Below are positions 37,695 to 46,904 of a stretch of DNA of 64,000 nucleotides, in pieces. This DNA comes from Paracoccus aminovorans. Lineage in GTDB: Bacteria > Pseudomonadota > Alphaproteobacteria > Rhodobacterales > Rhodobacteraceae. Below the pieces are notes generated by a model. The model had not been told where the DNA came from. It saw nothing but the letters and a program-made list of their open reading frames with translations, and did no database searches. The stretch lies in the NCBI RefSeq assembly GCF_001546115.1, contig NZ_KQ955208.1, positions 1,505,005 through 1,569,004 on the forward strand, in the 5' to 3' direction. Each line of letters begins with the position of its first letter. Position 1 is the first letter of the stretch. The position numbers were made by a program, and so were the translations under genes.

Positions 37695-40475
37695 TCAGCC
37701 GAGCAGAGATTTTGCGACGGTGACGAGGCCGGTTGCCATCAGCCCGATGGCGATCAGCCCCAGGAACCAGCGCAGCGCCTGCGGCAGCGTGCCGCGGCCG
37801 CGCAGCCAGCGGCCGAAGCAATAGAGCACCAGCCAGACCGCCACCGACAGGACCAGCACGAGCCAGCCCGCCCGGGCAATATCCGAGCCGGTCCACCAGC
37901 CGAGAAACCCGACCAGCAGCCCGGCGAACATGGCCAGATACAAGAGCTTGTCCGCAACCATGCGCCGATAGCTGCCCGGCATGGCAAAGCGCGTGAAGCC
38001 CGAGATCAGCCCGCCGCCCGCCCGCAGCGCCGCCGCCGCCCGGGCGCCCAGCATGCCCAGGATGCCGTCGTCGGGCAGGTCGTCGATCATCCGCGACAGG
38101 ATCGCCATGCTGCGGCTGCTCCAGCCGGCGATCTGCGGCGCGCGCGGCCCGATCGGCTTCAGCTCGCTGTAATTGTCGCGAAACCGTCCCAGGTCCAGCG
38201 CCGGGGCGTCCTTGACCCCCAGCGCGCGGGCGGCGGTGTCCTCGAAGGCGTCCTCGTCGATCTGGGCGTCGCGCAGCTTGGCCTTCAGCAGCGCCAGCCG
38301 GCGGGTCTGGCCGGGCTTGTCGGCATATTCCTCGGCCAGGATGCGGTTCTGCAGCCGGTCGGTCCAGAGCTGGCGTTCCTCGGGCGTGCGGTCCGACATC
38401 AGCGCGGCGACGATGCGCTCGGCCCCGTCGAGCCGGCCCCAGAGGATGTCGTGTTCGCGCCAGTCGCGGTTCAGGAAGCCGCCGAAGGCGCCGACCGCGA
38501 TGCCGGCCAGTTTCGCGGGCCGCGGGTTCAAGGCGCTGTCGGCCGGGCTGATGCGGAACACCTCGACCTGGGCATGTTCCTGCACGTCCGAGCCTTCGAG
38601 AAAGGGATAGGTCATCACGTCGTGCCAGTGGAAATCCTCGTAATCGGCCAGGATGTCCGGCAGGTCGTGCAGCCCCTCGCGGATGCGGGCGCTGCCCTTG
38701 TCGAATTCCCGCCGCATGTCGGTGCCGAGTTGCCGCAGCGCCCGGTTGACCAGCGGCCGGATCGCCGGCAGCTCATAGACCCTGCGCGCCAGCCCGTAGC
38801 GCCGCTCCAGCGTCGGCTGCTGCATGGCCTCGCTGTAATGGGCCGCGATCTCGGCGGTCAGCCGCGCAATCTCGTCCGGGGTCAAGAGCTTCTCGGCATC
38901 GGCCCCGCGCGGGTTGGCCAAGCGGCGCACCGCGACCAGTTCGCGCTCGACCAGCTTGCGGGCCGCGCGCAGCAGCGCGGGGGATTGCGGCGCCGGCGGA
39001 CTGTCCGCGTCCAGCCTGTCGTCGATCTGCCGGCGCAGGTGGATTAGCCGCCGCAGCCGGAAGCCGATGTCATAGCGCGACAGGAAGGCGTTCTCGGTCT
39101 CCCGCCCGTCCTCGCGATAGGCCGAGAAATGCCGGTCGCGCCAGGCGCGCAGGATCTGGCGCAGATACAGCGCCTCGTCCGAATCCGGCGCATAGCCCGC
39201 CAGCCGGGCGACGATGGCGGTCAGGCTGTCGGTCGTGTCATAGACCCGCAGGTGGTGATAAAGCGCATAGCTGTCGCCGTAGTCCCGGCCCGTCAGCAGG
39301 TCGGCCAGGTCCAGTTCGGTCAGGTCGCGGGGCTTTTCGCGCAATTGCTGCTCATGCGCAGACCGATGGATATGGCCCTTGTCCTGCTTCCAGCGCGCCT
39401 GCAGGGTGCCCAGCCGTTCCAGGCGGTTGTTCATCCGGGTGATGGCGCGGATGTCGTCGCGGATCACCTCGGTCCGCGGCAGGGTCGAGGCGGCCAGCCG
39501 GGCGTTCTGCAGGAAATCCACCGGCTCGGGCGGTTGCGGCTTGACGGCGCCCGTCGCCGGGTCGCGCTCGGGTCGCGGCGCCGGGAAGGGGTCGATGAAC
39601 AGCAGCTTGCGTTCGCCCGGCAGGGTGGTGGGGCGGAACGGGATCAGGTCGATGGCATGGCTGAAGGGACGATTGTCCAGATAGCCGCCGTCGGCATAGA
39701 TGCGCTGGTCGTAATCCGCCAGCCCCTTGCGGAAGAAGCGGCTGAACGCCTGGTCCTTGGCGCCATGCGGCATGTCGGCAAAGCGCATCGGCGGAAAGGC
39801 CACCGGAAAGGACGAGGTGCAGCGCGCCGCAAAGGCCAGCATGGCGTCGTTATCCGGGGTGAAATCGTTGTGCCGCTCCTGCTCGAAGGCGAAGTGAAAG
39901 ACGGTCTTGTGGACCTTTTCCTCAAGCCGCGCGCCGGTCAGGTGGATTGGCGCCGGCACGCCGCGCAGGTCGGTGGCGGTCACGAACAGGTCGACCATTT
40001 CCGCCAGCGGCTGATCGTCGCCGCGGATCGCCGCGATGGTTTCCAGCAGCACGTCATACATATGCGCGCCGTCCAGAAGCGACTCGGTCGGGGCAAAGGG
40101 GTTCAGCGTCCCGGCGCCGTCGTTCAGCAGCTTGTCGATGTCGGCATCGACGGTCCAGGCCTTGCGCAGCACCGCCATGTCGCGGCTGCCGACCACCAGC
40201 GCCTTGGCCAACGCCACGCCGTTGATGCCGCCGGCCGAGGTGCCCGAGATGATGTCGATGACGAAGCGCTTGCGCCCGCCGCGCGGGCCGGCCAGGGCGC
40301 GCGACAGATCGCGATAGATCCTCTCGCCCTCGTCCAGCGCCGTATCGGGCAGGTTCGAGCTGCCGCGCACCATGCGCAGCAGTTCCTGTGCGATGCCGTT
40401 CATGTAGATGGCAAGCGAGACGCCGCCGTAAAGCACGACGGCGAAACGCACCTCGCCGGTGGCCTCTTCAACCAT
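37695..40475 (-). CDS. Large patatin-like protein with DUF3376 and C-terminal membrane helices
   Basis: 926 residues. The N-terminal patatin domain has the oxyanion loop YGGVSLAIYMNG (residues 16-27), the nucleophile motif GTSAGG (Ser80) and the catalytic-Asp motif DGGY, so lipid acyl-hydrolase activity is likely. The middle part corresponds to the DUF3376 type of long patatin proteins. The last ~90 residues contain three hydrophobic segments (LLYLAMFAGLLVGFLGWW; LVLVLSVAVWLVLYCF; FLGLIAIGLMATGLVTV), so it is probably inner-membrane anchored by its C-terminus. It stands alone, with folD upstream-facing and an M14-like gene on the other side. Physiological substrate unknown. Confidence 0.85.
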   Translation of the reverse strand: MVEEATGEVRFAVVLYGGVSLAIYMNGIAQELLRMVRGSSNLPDTALDEGERIYRDLSRALAGPRGGRKRFVIDIISGTSAGGINGVALAKALVVGSRDMAVLRKAWTVDADIDKLLNDGAGTLNPFAPTESLLDGAHMYDVLLETIAAIRGDDQPLAEMVDLFVTATDLRGVPAPIHLTGARLEEKVHKTVFHFAFEQERHNDFTPDNDAMLAFAARCTSSFPVAFPPMRFADMPHGAKDQAFSRFFRKGLADYDQRIYADGGYLDNRPFSHAIDLIPFRPTTLPGERKLLFIDPFPAPRPERDPATGAVKPQPPEPVDFLQNARLAASTLPRTEVIRDDIRAITRMNNRLERLGTLQARWKQDKGHIHRSAHEQQLREKPRDLTELDLADLLTGRDYGDSYALYHHLRVYDTTDSLTAIVARLAGYAPDSDEALYLRQILRAWRDRHFSAYREDGRETENAFLSRYDIGFRLRRLIHLRRQIDDRLDADSPPAPQSPALLRAARKLVERELVAVRRLANPRGADAEKLLTPDEIARLTAEIAAHYSEAMQQPTLERRYGLARRVYELPAIRPLVNRALRQLGTDMRREFDKGSARIREGLHDLPDILADYEDFHWHDVMTYPFLEGSDVQEHAQVEVFRISPADSALNPRPAKLAGIAVGAFGGFLNRDWREHDILWGRLDGAERIVAALMSDRTPEERQLWTDRLQNRILAEEYADKPGQTRRLALLKAKLRDAQIDEDAFEDTAARALGVKDAPALDLGRFRDNYSELKPIGPRAPQIAGWSSRSMAILSRMIDDLPDDGILGMLGARAAAALRAGGGLISGFTRFAMPGSYRRMVADKLLYLAMFAGLLVGFLGWWTGSDIARAGWLVLVLSVAVWLVLYCFGRWLRGRGTLPQALRWFLGLIAIGLMATGLVTVAKSLLG

Positions 40476-40581
40476 GACACGCTCTCCCGAACCAAGGCGG
40501 CCCCGGTCGGCAGTCCCGAGAGCCCTTCCGTTTCAGCAGGATAGGCGGATATGCCGCTTTTGTCTTGGCGAATTTCGCGCC

Positions 40582-42300
40582 TCAGGCGAGCGGGCGGTCG
40601 GCCAGGTCCAGCTCTTGCAGCGCGTCATAGGCGGCGATCACGGCGGCGCGCTGCGCCTCATGCGCGGCGGTGAAGGCATCGCCCAGCAGCGTCTGGTCGG
40701 GGTATTCGGTGATCAGCAGCAGCGGCGTCGCGGCGCGGGCATCCTCGGTCAGCACGCGGGCAAAGCCGCCGGGCGCCTCGGCGGTCAGGCCGTGCTGGCG
40801 GGCCAGCGCCAGCTGCGCGGCATTGCGCGCCGCAAGGCCGGGCACCTGGCGCAGCCGGGCCGCGACCGCCTCGGCCAGCCGGGCGGCGATGGCGCCCCAG
40901 CCGGGATGATGGCGCAGGATCAGGAAGAAGCCGCGCGGCATGGTCCAGCTTTCAAAGCCACGCGGGACATAGCCGCTGAACGGCCGCAGCCATTCATGCC
41001 CCGGATAGCCGTGCAGGCTGACATGCAGCAGCGCCCCCGACAGGTGATGCGCGACGGCGCGGATCTCGGCCTCGGCCCGGGGCGCATCGCGATATTCCAG
41101 ATCGTCGCCGAGCGCGGTGTAGCGCGCGGCATGCAGCAGGTGGCGCGGATTGTCGCGGGCCAGCTCCTGGCGCAGCGCATAGCCGTCGGGGTTTTCCAGC
41201 GGGCAGAGCGTGAAATGCGCGCCCTCGCGTCGCGCCAGGTCGCGCGCCGCCCGCAGGGCGCCGACCGGCCCCGAGACCTCGTTCGCATGCTGCCCGGCCG
41301 AGATCATCATCGCCCGGTCGCGCCCCGGCAGATACAGCGCCGGCACCGCCCGCCCGGCGGCCGAATGCGCCTGGAAGCGCCGGCCCGGCAGCCGCGCCAG
41401 CTCCTCGGCGATCTGCCCGGGCGACAGCGGCTCGCGCGCATCGTCCAGCGCCTGCTGGCCGGGATCGGCCGGGCCGCTGTCCCAGGGCCGGGTCGCGATG
41501 CGCAGGCTGTGGTCGGGACCATGGCGGACGCTGGGCACGATCTGGCCCGGCCGCAGGCTGCGGTCGCCCGCGGGACGCGCCAGCCGCTGCCGGAACTGCT
41601 CCAGCGCCGAGAAATACAGGTCCTCGTGCAGCGCCTCGATGACCGAGACCGCCTCGTCGCCATGCCCCAGCGCCCGGTCGCGCACCGGCAGCGTCACCGC
41701 GATGTCGAGGCGCTGGAAGAACGGCTCGGCGAGCCAGGGCTGGGTGGCCAGGCAGCGCATGGCATCGCGGAAGATCGCCTCGCAATCGGTCAGCAGCGGC
41801 CCGCCCTGCCCGTCCTGCACCAGCCAGCCGCAGGGCGACAGCGCCGGATGGCCCGACTGGTCGCGGTGCATCCGGTTCGGCGCCAGCACCGTGAGCTCGC
41901 GCCGCTCGCCCGAGACATAGCCCAGGCTGACGCGATAGGCCGGCATGGCGGCGCTGTCCGGGCCTTCGTGGAAATCGAAGGCGGTCAGCGGGAACAGCGC
42001 CGGCAGCGGATAGGCTTCCAGCAGGAAGCGGCCCGGCGCGGCCTCGGGGTGGCACGGGCAGGTGATGCTGGCCTCGGCCAGGCCGGCGGTCTCGATTTCC
42101 TCCAGGAAGGCGTGCAGCAGCGGCTTCAGCGCCGAGCGGCAGCGCGCCTTGACGCCGCGCCGGGCCAGGGCCAGCTCGGTGGCGCGGCGGGTGGGCGCGT
42201 CGTCGAAGCTCCAGATCTCGGCCCGGGTGCAGGTCAGGTCGCGGATCAGGCAGGACAGGGTGGCGGGATAGCGCGCCTGGAACAGCAGTTTCTCGGTCAT
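40582..42300 (-). CDS. M14/AstE-like metallo-carboxypeptidase or deacylase
   Basis: 572 residues. The C-terminal half has the zinc-ligand pattern of M14-like hydrolases: GQHANEVSGP (His and Glu) and HVSLHGYPGHEW (third ligand), with LCPLENPDGYALR between and LITEYPDQT later as a candidate catalytic Glu region. The N-terminal ~300 residues are an unrecognised domain. It could cleave an amide or peptide bond in a small compound. Its start shares one base with the stop of the Fe-dependent dehydrogenase gene (TGATG), so the two are translationally coupled. Substrate not predictable. Confidence 0.7.
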   Translation of the reverse strand: MTEKLLFQARYPATLSCLIRDLTCTRAEIWSFDDAPTRRATELALARRGVKARCRSALKPLLHAFLEEIETAGLAEASITCPCHPEAAPGRFLLEAYPLPALFPLTAFDFHEGPDSAAMPAYRVSLGYVSGERRELTVLAPNRMHRDQSGHPALSPCGWLVQDGQGGPLLTDCEAIFRDAMRCLATQPWLAEPFFQRLDIAVTLPVRDRALGHGDEAVSVIEALHEDLYFSALEQFRQRLARPAGDRSLRPGQIVPSVRHGPDHSLRIATRPWDSGPADPGQQALDDAREPLSPGQIAEELARLPGRRFQAHSAAGRAVPALYLPGRDRAMMISAGQHANEVSGPVGALRAARDLARREGAHFTLCPLENPDGYALRQELARDNPRHLLHAARYTALGDDLEYRDAPRAEAEIRAVAHHLSGALLHVSLHGYPGHEWLRPFSGYVPRGFESWTMPRGFFLILRHHPGWGAIAARLAEAVAARLRQVPGLAARNAAQLALARQHGLTAEAPGGFARVLTEDARAATPLLLITEYPDQTLLGDAFTAAHEAQRAAVIAAYDALQELDLADRPLA

Positions 42301-43442
42301 CAGCCGGCCTTGCGCAGAACCTCGCAAAGCTGCGCGACCGAGGGCGCGAAGGGGTTGCCCTTCATCGAGGAACTGGCCAGCGAGGCCTCGGCCACCGCCT
42401 GGTGCCGCGCCGGGTCCAGCCCCTGCGCCTGCAGGCCCGGCAGGCCGGCGGCGCGCGCCCAGCTCGCCAGGGTCTGCGGCGCATCGGCCGCCGTGCCGCC
42501 GAAGCCCTCGGCGATGGCGTGGCAGATTTCCTCGACGCGGGCGGGGTCGGGGGCGTGGTCGCGGTTCATCGCCAGCACCGGGCCCAGAGCCGCGCCGCAG
42601 ATCGCGCCATGGGGGGCGGTCGTCACGCCGCCGATCACCCCGGCAAGGCCATGCACGGCGCCAAGCCCGCCATTCGCCAGCGCGATGCCGCCGCACAGGC
42701 TGGTCCAGGCCATGGTGTCGCGCGCCTGCGCGTCCTCCTCCTCCATCAGCCGCTTCAATGCCCTCAGGCCCGGAAGGATCACCGGCCGCACCAGCGCATC
42801 GGTGAAGGGCGTGGCCTTGGCCGAGACATAAGGCTCGATCACCTGCGCCAGCGCGTCGAGGCCCGAGGCCAGCGTCACCCCGCGCGGGCAGCCGTCGGTC
42901 AGCGCCGGATCGACGATGGCGAGGCGCGGCAGCATGCGTTCGTCGCGGATCGAGACCTTGCGGCCATGTTCGGGCAGGCCGATCACCGCGTTGCGCGTCG
43001 CCTCGGCCCCGGTGCCGGCGGTGGTCGGCAGCGCGACATAGGGCAAGGGCGGCGCCGCCAGCGGCAGGCCCCTTCCCACGACCTCGAGATGGTCCATGAT
43101 GCCGCCCGGCGCCGGGATCAGCCCGGCCAGCGCCTTGCCCAGGTCCAGCACCGCGCCGCCGCCCAGACCCGCGACCCAGTCGGCGCCGAAGGTCTTGGCG
43201 CGGGCCAGCGCCTCCTCCAGCATCGGCAGCGTCGGCTCGGCGCCGCAGGCGATGGGCAGGACCTCGGCCCCGTCGGCCCGCAGCGCCTGCAAGAGCCAGG
43301 CCGCGCGGGCCGGGTTCGCGCCATGCACCAGCACGCCGCGCGGCCCAAGCGCGCGGATCGCCGCCGGCGCCTTCTGCGCCTCGCCCCGGCCAAAGGCGAT
43401 GCGGGCCGGCAGGGAAAAGGCGAAGGGCGCGATGGGGGTCAT
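42300..43442 (-). CDS. Iron-containing alcohol dehydrogenase
   Basis: 380 residues from ATG 43442. Type III dehydrogenase: GLGGGAVLDLGKALAGL (nucleotide-binding region), PTTAGTGAEATRNAVI, and metal-binding residues in GLDALAQVIEPYVS (Asp/His-type site with HGLAGVIGG and PHGAICGA carrying His). Related to maleylacetate reductase/1,3-propanediol dehydrogenase-like members, with substrate unknown. It is the first gene of a two-gene unit with the M14-like hydrolase and is divergent from a DeoR regulator, which is the most likely controller. Confidence 0.9.
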   Translation of the reverse strand: MTPIAPFAFSLPARIAFGRGEAQKAPAAIRALGPRGVLVHGANPARAAWLLQALRADGAEVLPIACGAEPTLPMLEEALARAKTFGADWVAGLGGGAVLDLGKALAGLIPAPGGIMDHLEVVGRGLPLAAPPLPYVALPTTAGTGAEATRNAVIGLPEHGRKVSIRDERMLPRLAIVDPALTDGCPRGVTLASGLDALAQVIEPYVSAKATPFTDALVRPVILPGLRALKRLMEEEDAQARDTMAWTSLCGGIALANGGLGAVHGLAGVIGGVTTAPHGAICGAALGPVLAMNRDHAPDPARVEEICHAIAEGFGGTAADAPQTLASWARAAGLPGLQAQGLDPARHQAVAEASLASSSMKGNPFAPSVAQLCEVLRKAG

Positions 43443-43614
43443 GGGGGCCTGTCCTTGAAAAACCGGCGGCAGGCTGCACCGCCCCTGCCGCGGGGTCAAG
43501 CGGCTTTCGTTTCGCCCGGGTTCCGCCCGCATCCGAACATCGGCGCCGCTGCATCGCGGCGTAGGGAACGCTTGCGCGCGCCCGCGCTTCGCCTAAGGTG
43601 AAACCGTTCCAGCC

Positions 43615-44394
43615 ATGGAGAGCCCCTTGGCCCTCAGCATCCGCCAGAGCGAAATCCTTGAGCTCGCCCGCGCCGAGGGCCGGGTGCTGGTCGACGACCT
43701 GGCCCAGCGGTTCGAGGTGACGCTGCAGACGATCCGCCGCGACCTGGGCGAAATGGCCGAGGCCGGGCTTCTGGACCGCGTCCATGGCGGCGCGGTGCCG
43801 CGCGCCGGGGCGGTGAACCTGGGCTATGAGGCGCGCCGGCGCATGCATGCCGAGGCCAAGGCCGCCATCGGCGCCGCCTGCGCCGCCGAGATTCCCGACA
43901 ATTGCAGCCTGATCCTGAACCTCGGCACCACGACCGAGGCGGTGGCCCAGGCGCTGGTGCATCATTCCAACATCACCGTCGTCACCAACAACATGAATGT
44001 CGCCAATATCCTGCTGGCCAATCCGGGCTGCGAGATCATGGTCGCGGGCGGCGCGCTGCGGCGCTCGGACGGCGGGCTGGTGGGCGAGCTGACGACACAG
44101 TTCTTCGAACAGTTCAAGGTCGATTACGCGGTGATCGGCACCTCGGCCCTGGACCATGACGGCGACCTTTTGGACTTCGACCTGGCCGAGGTGCGGGTCA
44201 GCCGCTCGATCCTGCGCCAGTCGCGCCATGCCTTCCTGGTCACCGACCATTCCAAGCTGGGCCGCCCGGCGCCCGCCCGCATCGGCAGCCTGTCCGAGCT
44301 TGACGCGGTCTTCACCGACCGCCCGCTGCCCGAGGATCTGGCCCGGCGCTGCGCCGAATGGGGCACCGAGGTCCGGGTCTGCCCGCCGGGCTGA
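43615..44394 (+). CDS. DeoR/GlpR family transcriptional regulator
   Basis: 259 residues. N-terminal winged HTH (RQSEILELARAEGRVLVDDLAQRF, LQTIRRDLGEMAEAGLL, RVHGGAV) and a C-terminal sugar-phosphate sensing domain (LNLGTTTEAVAQAL, VVTNNMNVANIL, DYAVIGTSALD, FLVTDHSKLG). Such regulators bind phosphorylated sugars or related metabolites. It is divergent from the Fe-dependent alcohol dehydrogenase and M14-like genes, with 172 bases between them, so an operator for both directions is expected there. Convergent with kynU. Confidence 0.92.
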   Translation: MESPLALSIRQSEILELARAEGRVLVDDLAQRFEVTLQTIRRDLGEMAEAGLLDRVHGGAVPRAGAVNLGYEARRRMHAEAKAAIGAACAAEIPDNCSLILNLGTTTEAVAQALVHHSNITVVTNNMNVANILLANPGCEIMVAGGALRRSDGGLVGELTTQFFEQFKVDYAVIGTSALDHDGDLLDFDLAEVRVSRSILRQSRHAFLVTDHSKLGRPAPARIGSLSELDAVFTDRPLPEDLARRCAEWGTEVRVCPPG

Positions 44395-44400
44395 GCGCGC

Positions 44401-45645
44401 TCAGGTCACCGCCGTGCGCAGCGCGAAACGCGGGTCGCGCCAGCTTTCGGTCGCCAGCACATCGGCCAGCGTCTCGGCGGCGTCCAGCACGTCGATGTGG
44501 CGCGTGTAAAGCGGCGTGAAGCCGAAGCGCAGCGTCGCGGGCGCGCGGAAATCGCCGATGACGCCGCGCGCGATCAGCGCCTGCATCACTGCGAAGGCAT
44601 GGTCGTGCCGGAACGCGACCTGGCTGCCGCGCAGCGCCGGATCGCGGGGCGATTCCAGCACCAGGCCGCGGCCTGCGCAAAGCCCCTCGACCAGCTGGAT
44701 GAACAACTCGGTCAGCGCCACGCTTTTGGCGCGCAGCGCCTGCATGTCGACCCGGTCCCAGACCTCCAGCGCGCCCTTCAGCGCCCGCATCGACAGCATG
44801 GGCTGGGTGCCGCATTGAAAGCGGCGGATGCCGGGATCGCCCTGGAAGCCGGTCTCGAAGGCGAAGGGCCGCGCGTGCCCCCACCAGCCGCTGAGCGGCT
44901 GCCGCGCCTGGTCCTGGTGCCGCGTCGCGACATAGATGAAGGCCGGCGAACCCGGCCCGCCGTTCAGGTATTTATAGGTGCAGCCGACGGCGAAATCCGC
45001 CTCGGCCGCGTCCAGCGCGACCGGCAGGGCGCCGGCGGAATGGCACAAGTCCCAGATGGCGAGGGCGCCGGCCTGATGGATTCTTGCCGTCAGCGCCGCC
45101 ATGTCGCGCAGGGCGCCGGTCTTGTAGTTCACGTGATTGACCAGCACGGCCGCCACGTCGCCGTCCAGCATGTCCTCGATCCGCGGCGCATCGACGCCCT
45201 CCAGCCGCAGCCGCGTGCCGGGCAGGGTCGAGGCCACGCCCTCGGCGATATAGAGGTTGGTCGGGAAGCTGCCGGATTCGGCGACGATGCTGCGCCGCCC
45301 CGGACGCAGCGCCAGGGCGGCATGCAGGGCCTTGTAGATATTGACCGAAGTCGTGTCCGCCACCACCACCTGCCCCGGCGCCGCGCCGACCAGCCGGCCG
45401 ATGCGGTCGCCCAGGTGCAGCGGCAGGTCGAACCAGCCGGCGCTGTTCCAGCTGCGGATCAGCCCCTGCGCCCATTCCTGCGTCGCGGCCTGGGCCAGTT
45501 CGGCTTGCGCCGCGTGGGTCGCCGGGCCCAGCGAATTGCCGTCCAGATAGACCTCGCCCTCGGGCAGGATGAAGGCGTCGCGCAAGCCGCGCATCGGGTC
45601 GCTGGCATCCATCGCCGCGATGGCGGAACGGTCCGGCAGGGTCAT
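44401..45645 (-). CDS. kynU: Kynureninase
   Basis: 414 residues, fold-type I PLP enzyme cleaving kynurenine to anthranilate and alanine. Landmarks: YLDGNSLGP near the start, ADTTSVNIYKAL, VNHVNYKTG, WDLCHSAGA (Asp of PLP binding), and the PLP-Lys region GCTYKYLNGGPG. The C-terminal RFGFTPLYTRHIDV fits the family. No other tryptophan-degradation genes (kynA, kynB) lie nearby. A carbonic anhydrase gene lies 24 bases upstream on the same strand, so the two are probably one transcript. Confidence 0.95.
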   Translation of the reverse strand: MTLPDRSAIAAMDASDPMRGLRDAFILPEGEVYLDGNSLGPATHAAQAELAQAATQEWAQGLIRSWNSAGWFDLPLHLGDRIGRLVGAAPGQVVVADTTSVNIYKALHAALALRPGRRSIVAESGSFPTNLYIAEGVASTLPGTRLRLEGVDAPRIEDMLDGDVAAVLVNHVNYKTGALRDMAALTARIHQAGALAIWDLCHSAGALPVALDAAEADFAVGCTYKYLNGGPGSPAFIYVATRHQDQARQPLSGWWGHARPFAFETGFQGDPGIRRFQCGTQPMLSMRALKGALEVWDRVDMQALRAKSVALTELFIQLVEGLCAGRGLVLESPRDPALRGSQVAFRHDHAFAVMQALIARGVIGDFRAPATLRFGFTPLYTRHIDVLDAAETLADVLATESWRDPRFALRTAVT

Positions 45646-45669
45646 GGCATGGTCCTTGCGACGGCCCGG

Positions 45670-46320
45670 TCAGACGATGTCGACGAAGGCGTCCACCGCG
45701 GGGTCGTATTGTTCGAGCAGCCCGCCGGCGATGTCATGCAGCACGCCATGCAGAGAGAGGTCGCCCGATTCCACCGCCGTCCTGATGAAGGGGAAGGTCA
45801 TCAGGTTCTCCAGCGACACCAGCACCGCCTGCCGTTCCAGAGCGCGGACCTGCTGTTCGGGCGGCAGCTCGGCCACGCGGTCGTAGCCGGGGCGCAGGAT
45901 GTCCATCCAGCGACCGACGAAGCTGGATTTCTCTTCCAGCTCCGGGGCATGGCCCGAGCACATGGCCAGGCAGCCCTGCACGCCGCCGCAGCTGGTGTGG
46001 CCCACCACCACCAGATGCGCGACCTTGAGCGTGTTCACCGCATATTCCACCGCGGCCGAGGTGCCGTGCTGCTGCCCGTCGGGCGCATAGGGCGGCACCA
46101 GATTCGCAATGTTGCGGTGAATGAAGAACTCGCCGGTATCGGCCCCGAAGATCGAGGTCACATGCACCCGCGAATCACAGCAGGCAATGACCATGGCGCG
46201 CGGATGCTGGCCGTCCTCGGCCAGGCGGCGGTACCAGACGCGGTTTTCCTGAAAGGCGGTCGCCCGCCATCCGTGATAGCGTTGCACCAGGTAATTCGGC
46301 AGTGGACGGGCTTGGTTCAT
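45670..46320 (-). CDS. Beta-class carbonic anhydrase
   Basis: 216 residues. Zinc ligands and active-site motifs of the beta class are present: ACCDSRVH (Cys-Asp-Ser-Arg) and VVVGHTSCGGVQG (His and second Cys). It hydrates CO2 reversibly. It is followed by kynU after 24 bases. The divergent gene is the Hpt-like protein 144 bases away. Confidence 0.95.
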   Translation of the reverse strand: MNQARPLPNYLVQRYHGWRATAFQENRVWYRRLAEDGQHPRAMVIACCDSRVHVTSIFGADTGEFFIHRNIANLVPPYAPDGQQHGTSAAVEYAVNTLKVAHLVVVGHTSCGGVQGCLAMCSGHAPELEEKSSFVGRWMDILRPGYDRVAELPPEQQVRALERQAVLVSLENLMTFPFIRTAVESGDLSLHGVLHDIAGGLLEQYDPAVDAFVDIV

Positions 46321-46463
46321 GGCTTCCTCATCTACCGTTCGTGCGATTTGATAACCGCTGAACCGATAAAGTTCGAGAGGTTTAGCGCACCGCCCATAAC
46401 CTTTTCTTGAGGGATTGGTGACAGATTGCGCTGACGTGACCGCCGCAGCTGCCGGAAGATGAA

Positions 46464-46841
46464 ATGTCGAAAATCGCCATCCTGTCCATGAACGACGCCA
46501 TTCGCATCGACCTGCAGCGGCTGGAACAGATCGTCCGCGAGCTGGGCGAGGATTGCGCCGCCCAGGTGATCGGCGCCGCGCTGGAGGAGCTGGCGCGGGC
46601 GCTGCGCCGCACGGTGCTGGCGGCGCAGGAACGCGACCTGGGCGCGGTGGTCAACCATGCCGACCAGCTGTCGCGGCTGGCCTGGCAGGTCGGGCTGGTG
46701 ACGCTGGCGGGCGTCGCGATCGACGTCGGCGCCTGCGCCGAACGCCGGGATGCGACGGCGCTCGGCTCGACCGTGGCGCGGCTGGAACGGATCGGCAACC
46801 GCTCGCTGACCCAGATCTGGGATCCCGGCGCGCCGTCGTGA
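46464..46841 (+). CDS. Hpt-like helical protein lacking the phospho-histidine
   Basis: 125 residues, mostly alpha-helical, without signal or membrane segments. The segment HADQLSRLAWQVGLVTLA lines up without gaps with the four-helix Hpt core (pattern AHxLKGxAxxxGLxxLA), but the phosphorylatable His is Asp and the following Lys-Gly is Ser-Arg. I therefore read it as a degenerate Hpt domain; a chance helical match is possible. Some Rhodobacterales pseudo-Hpt proteins bind kinases without phosphotransfer. Neighbours (carbonic anhydrase, aminopeptidase) do not suggest a role. Confidence 0.55.
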   Translation: MSKIAILSMNDAIRIDLQRLEQIVRELGEDCAAQVIGAALEELARALRRTVLAAQERDLGAVVNHADQLSRLAWQVGLVTLAGVAIDVGACAERRDATALGSTVARLERIGNRSLTQIWDPGAPS

Positions 46842-46904
46842 CTTGCGACCCGCGCGCCCCGAACGCTAGGCTGCGCGCAAGCAAACCCATGACGAGCCCT
46901 GCCG

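Noticed and set aside
37569-39047. Long plus-strand reading frames across the patatin gene
   Set aside because: No recognisable motif, composition is that of an antisense shadow.
40582-44250. A single 1222-residue fusion covering M14-like, dehydrogenase and regulator antisense
   Set aside because: The part upstream of 42300 is in a different frame from the real dehydrogenase and antisense to the regulator; two separate genes with one-base overlap explain it better.
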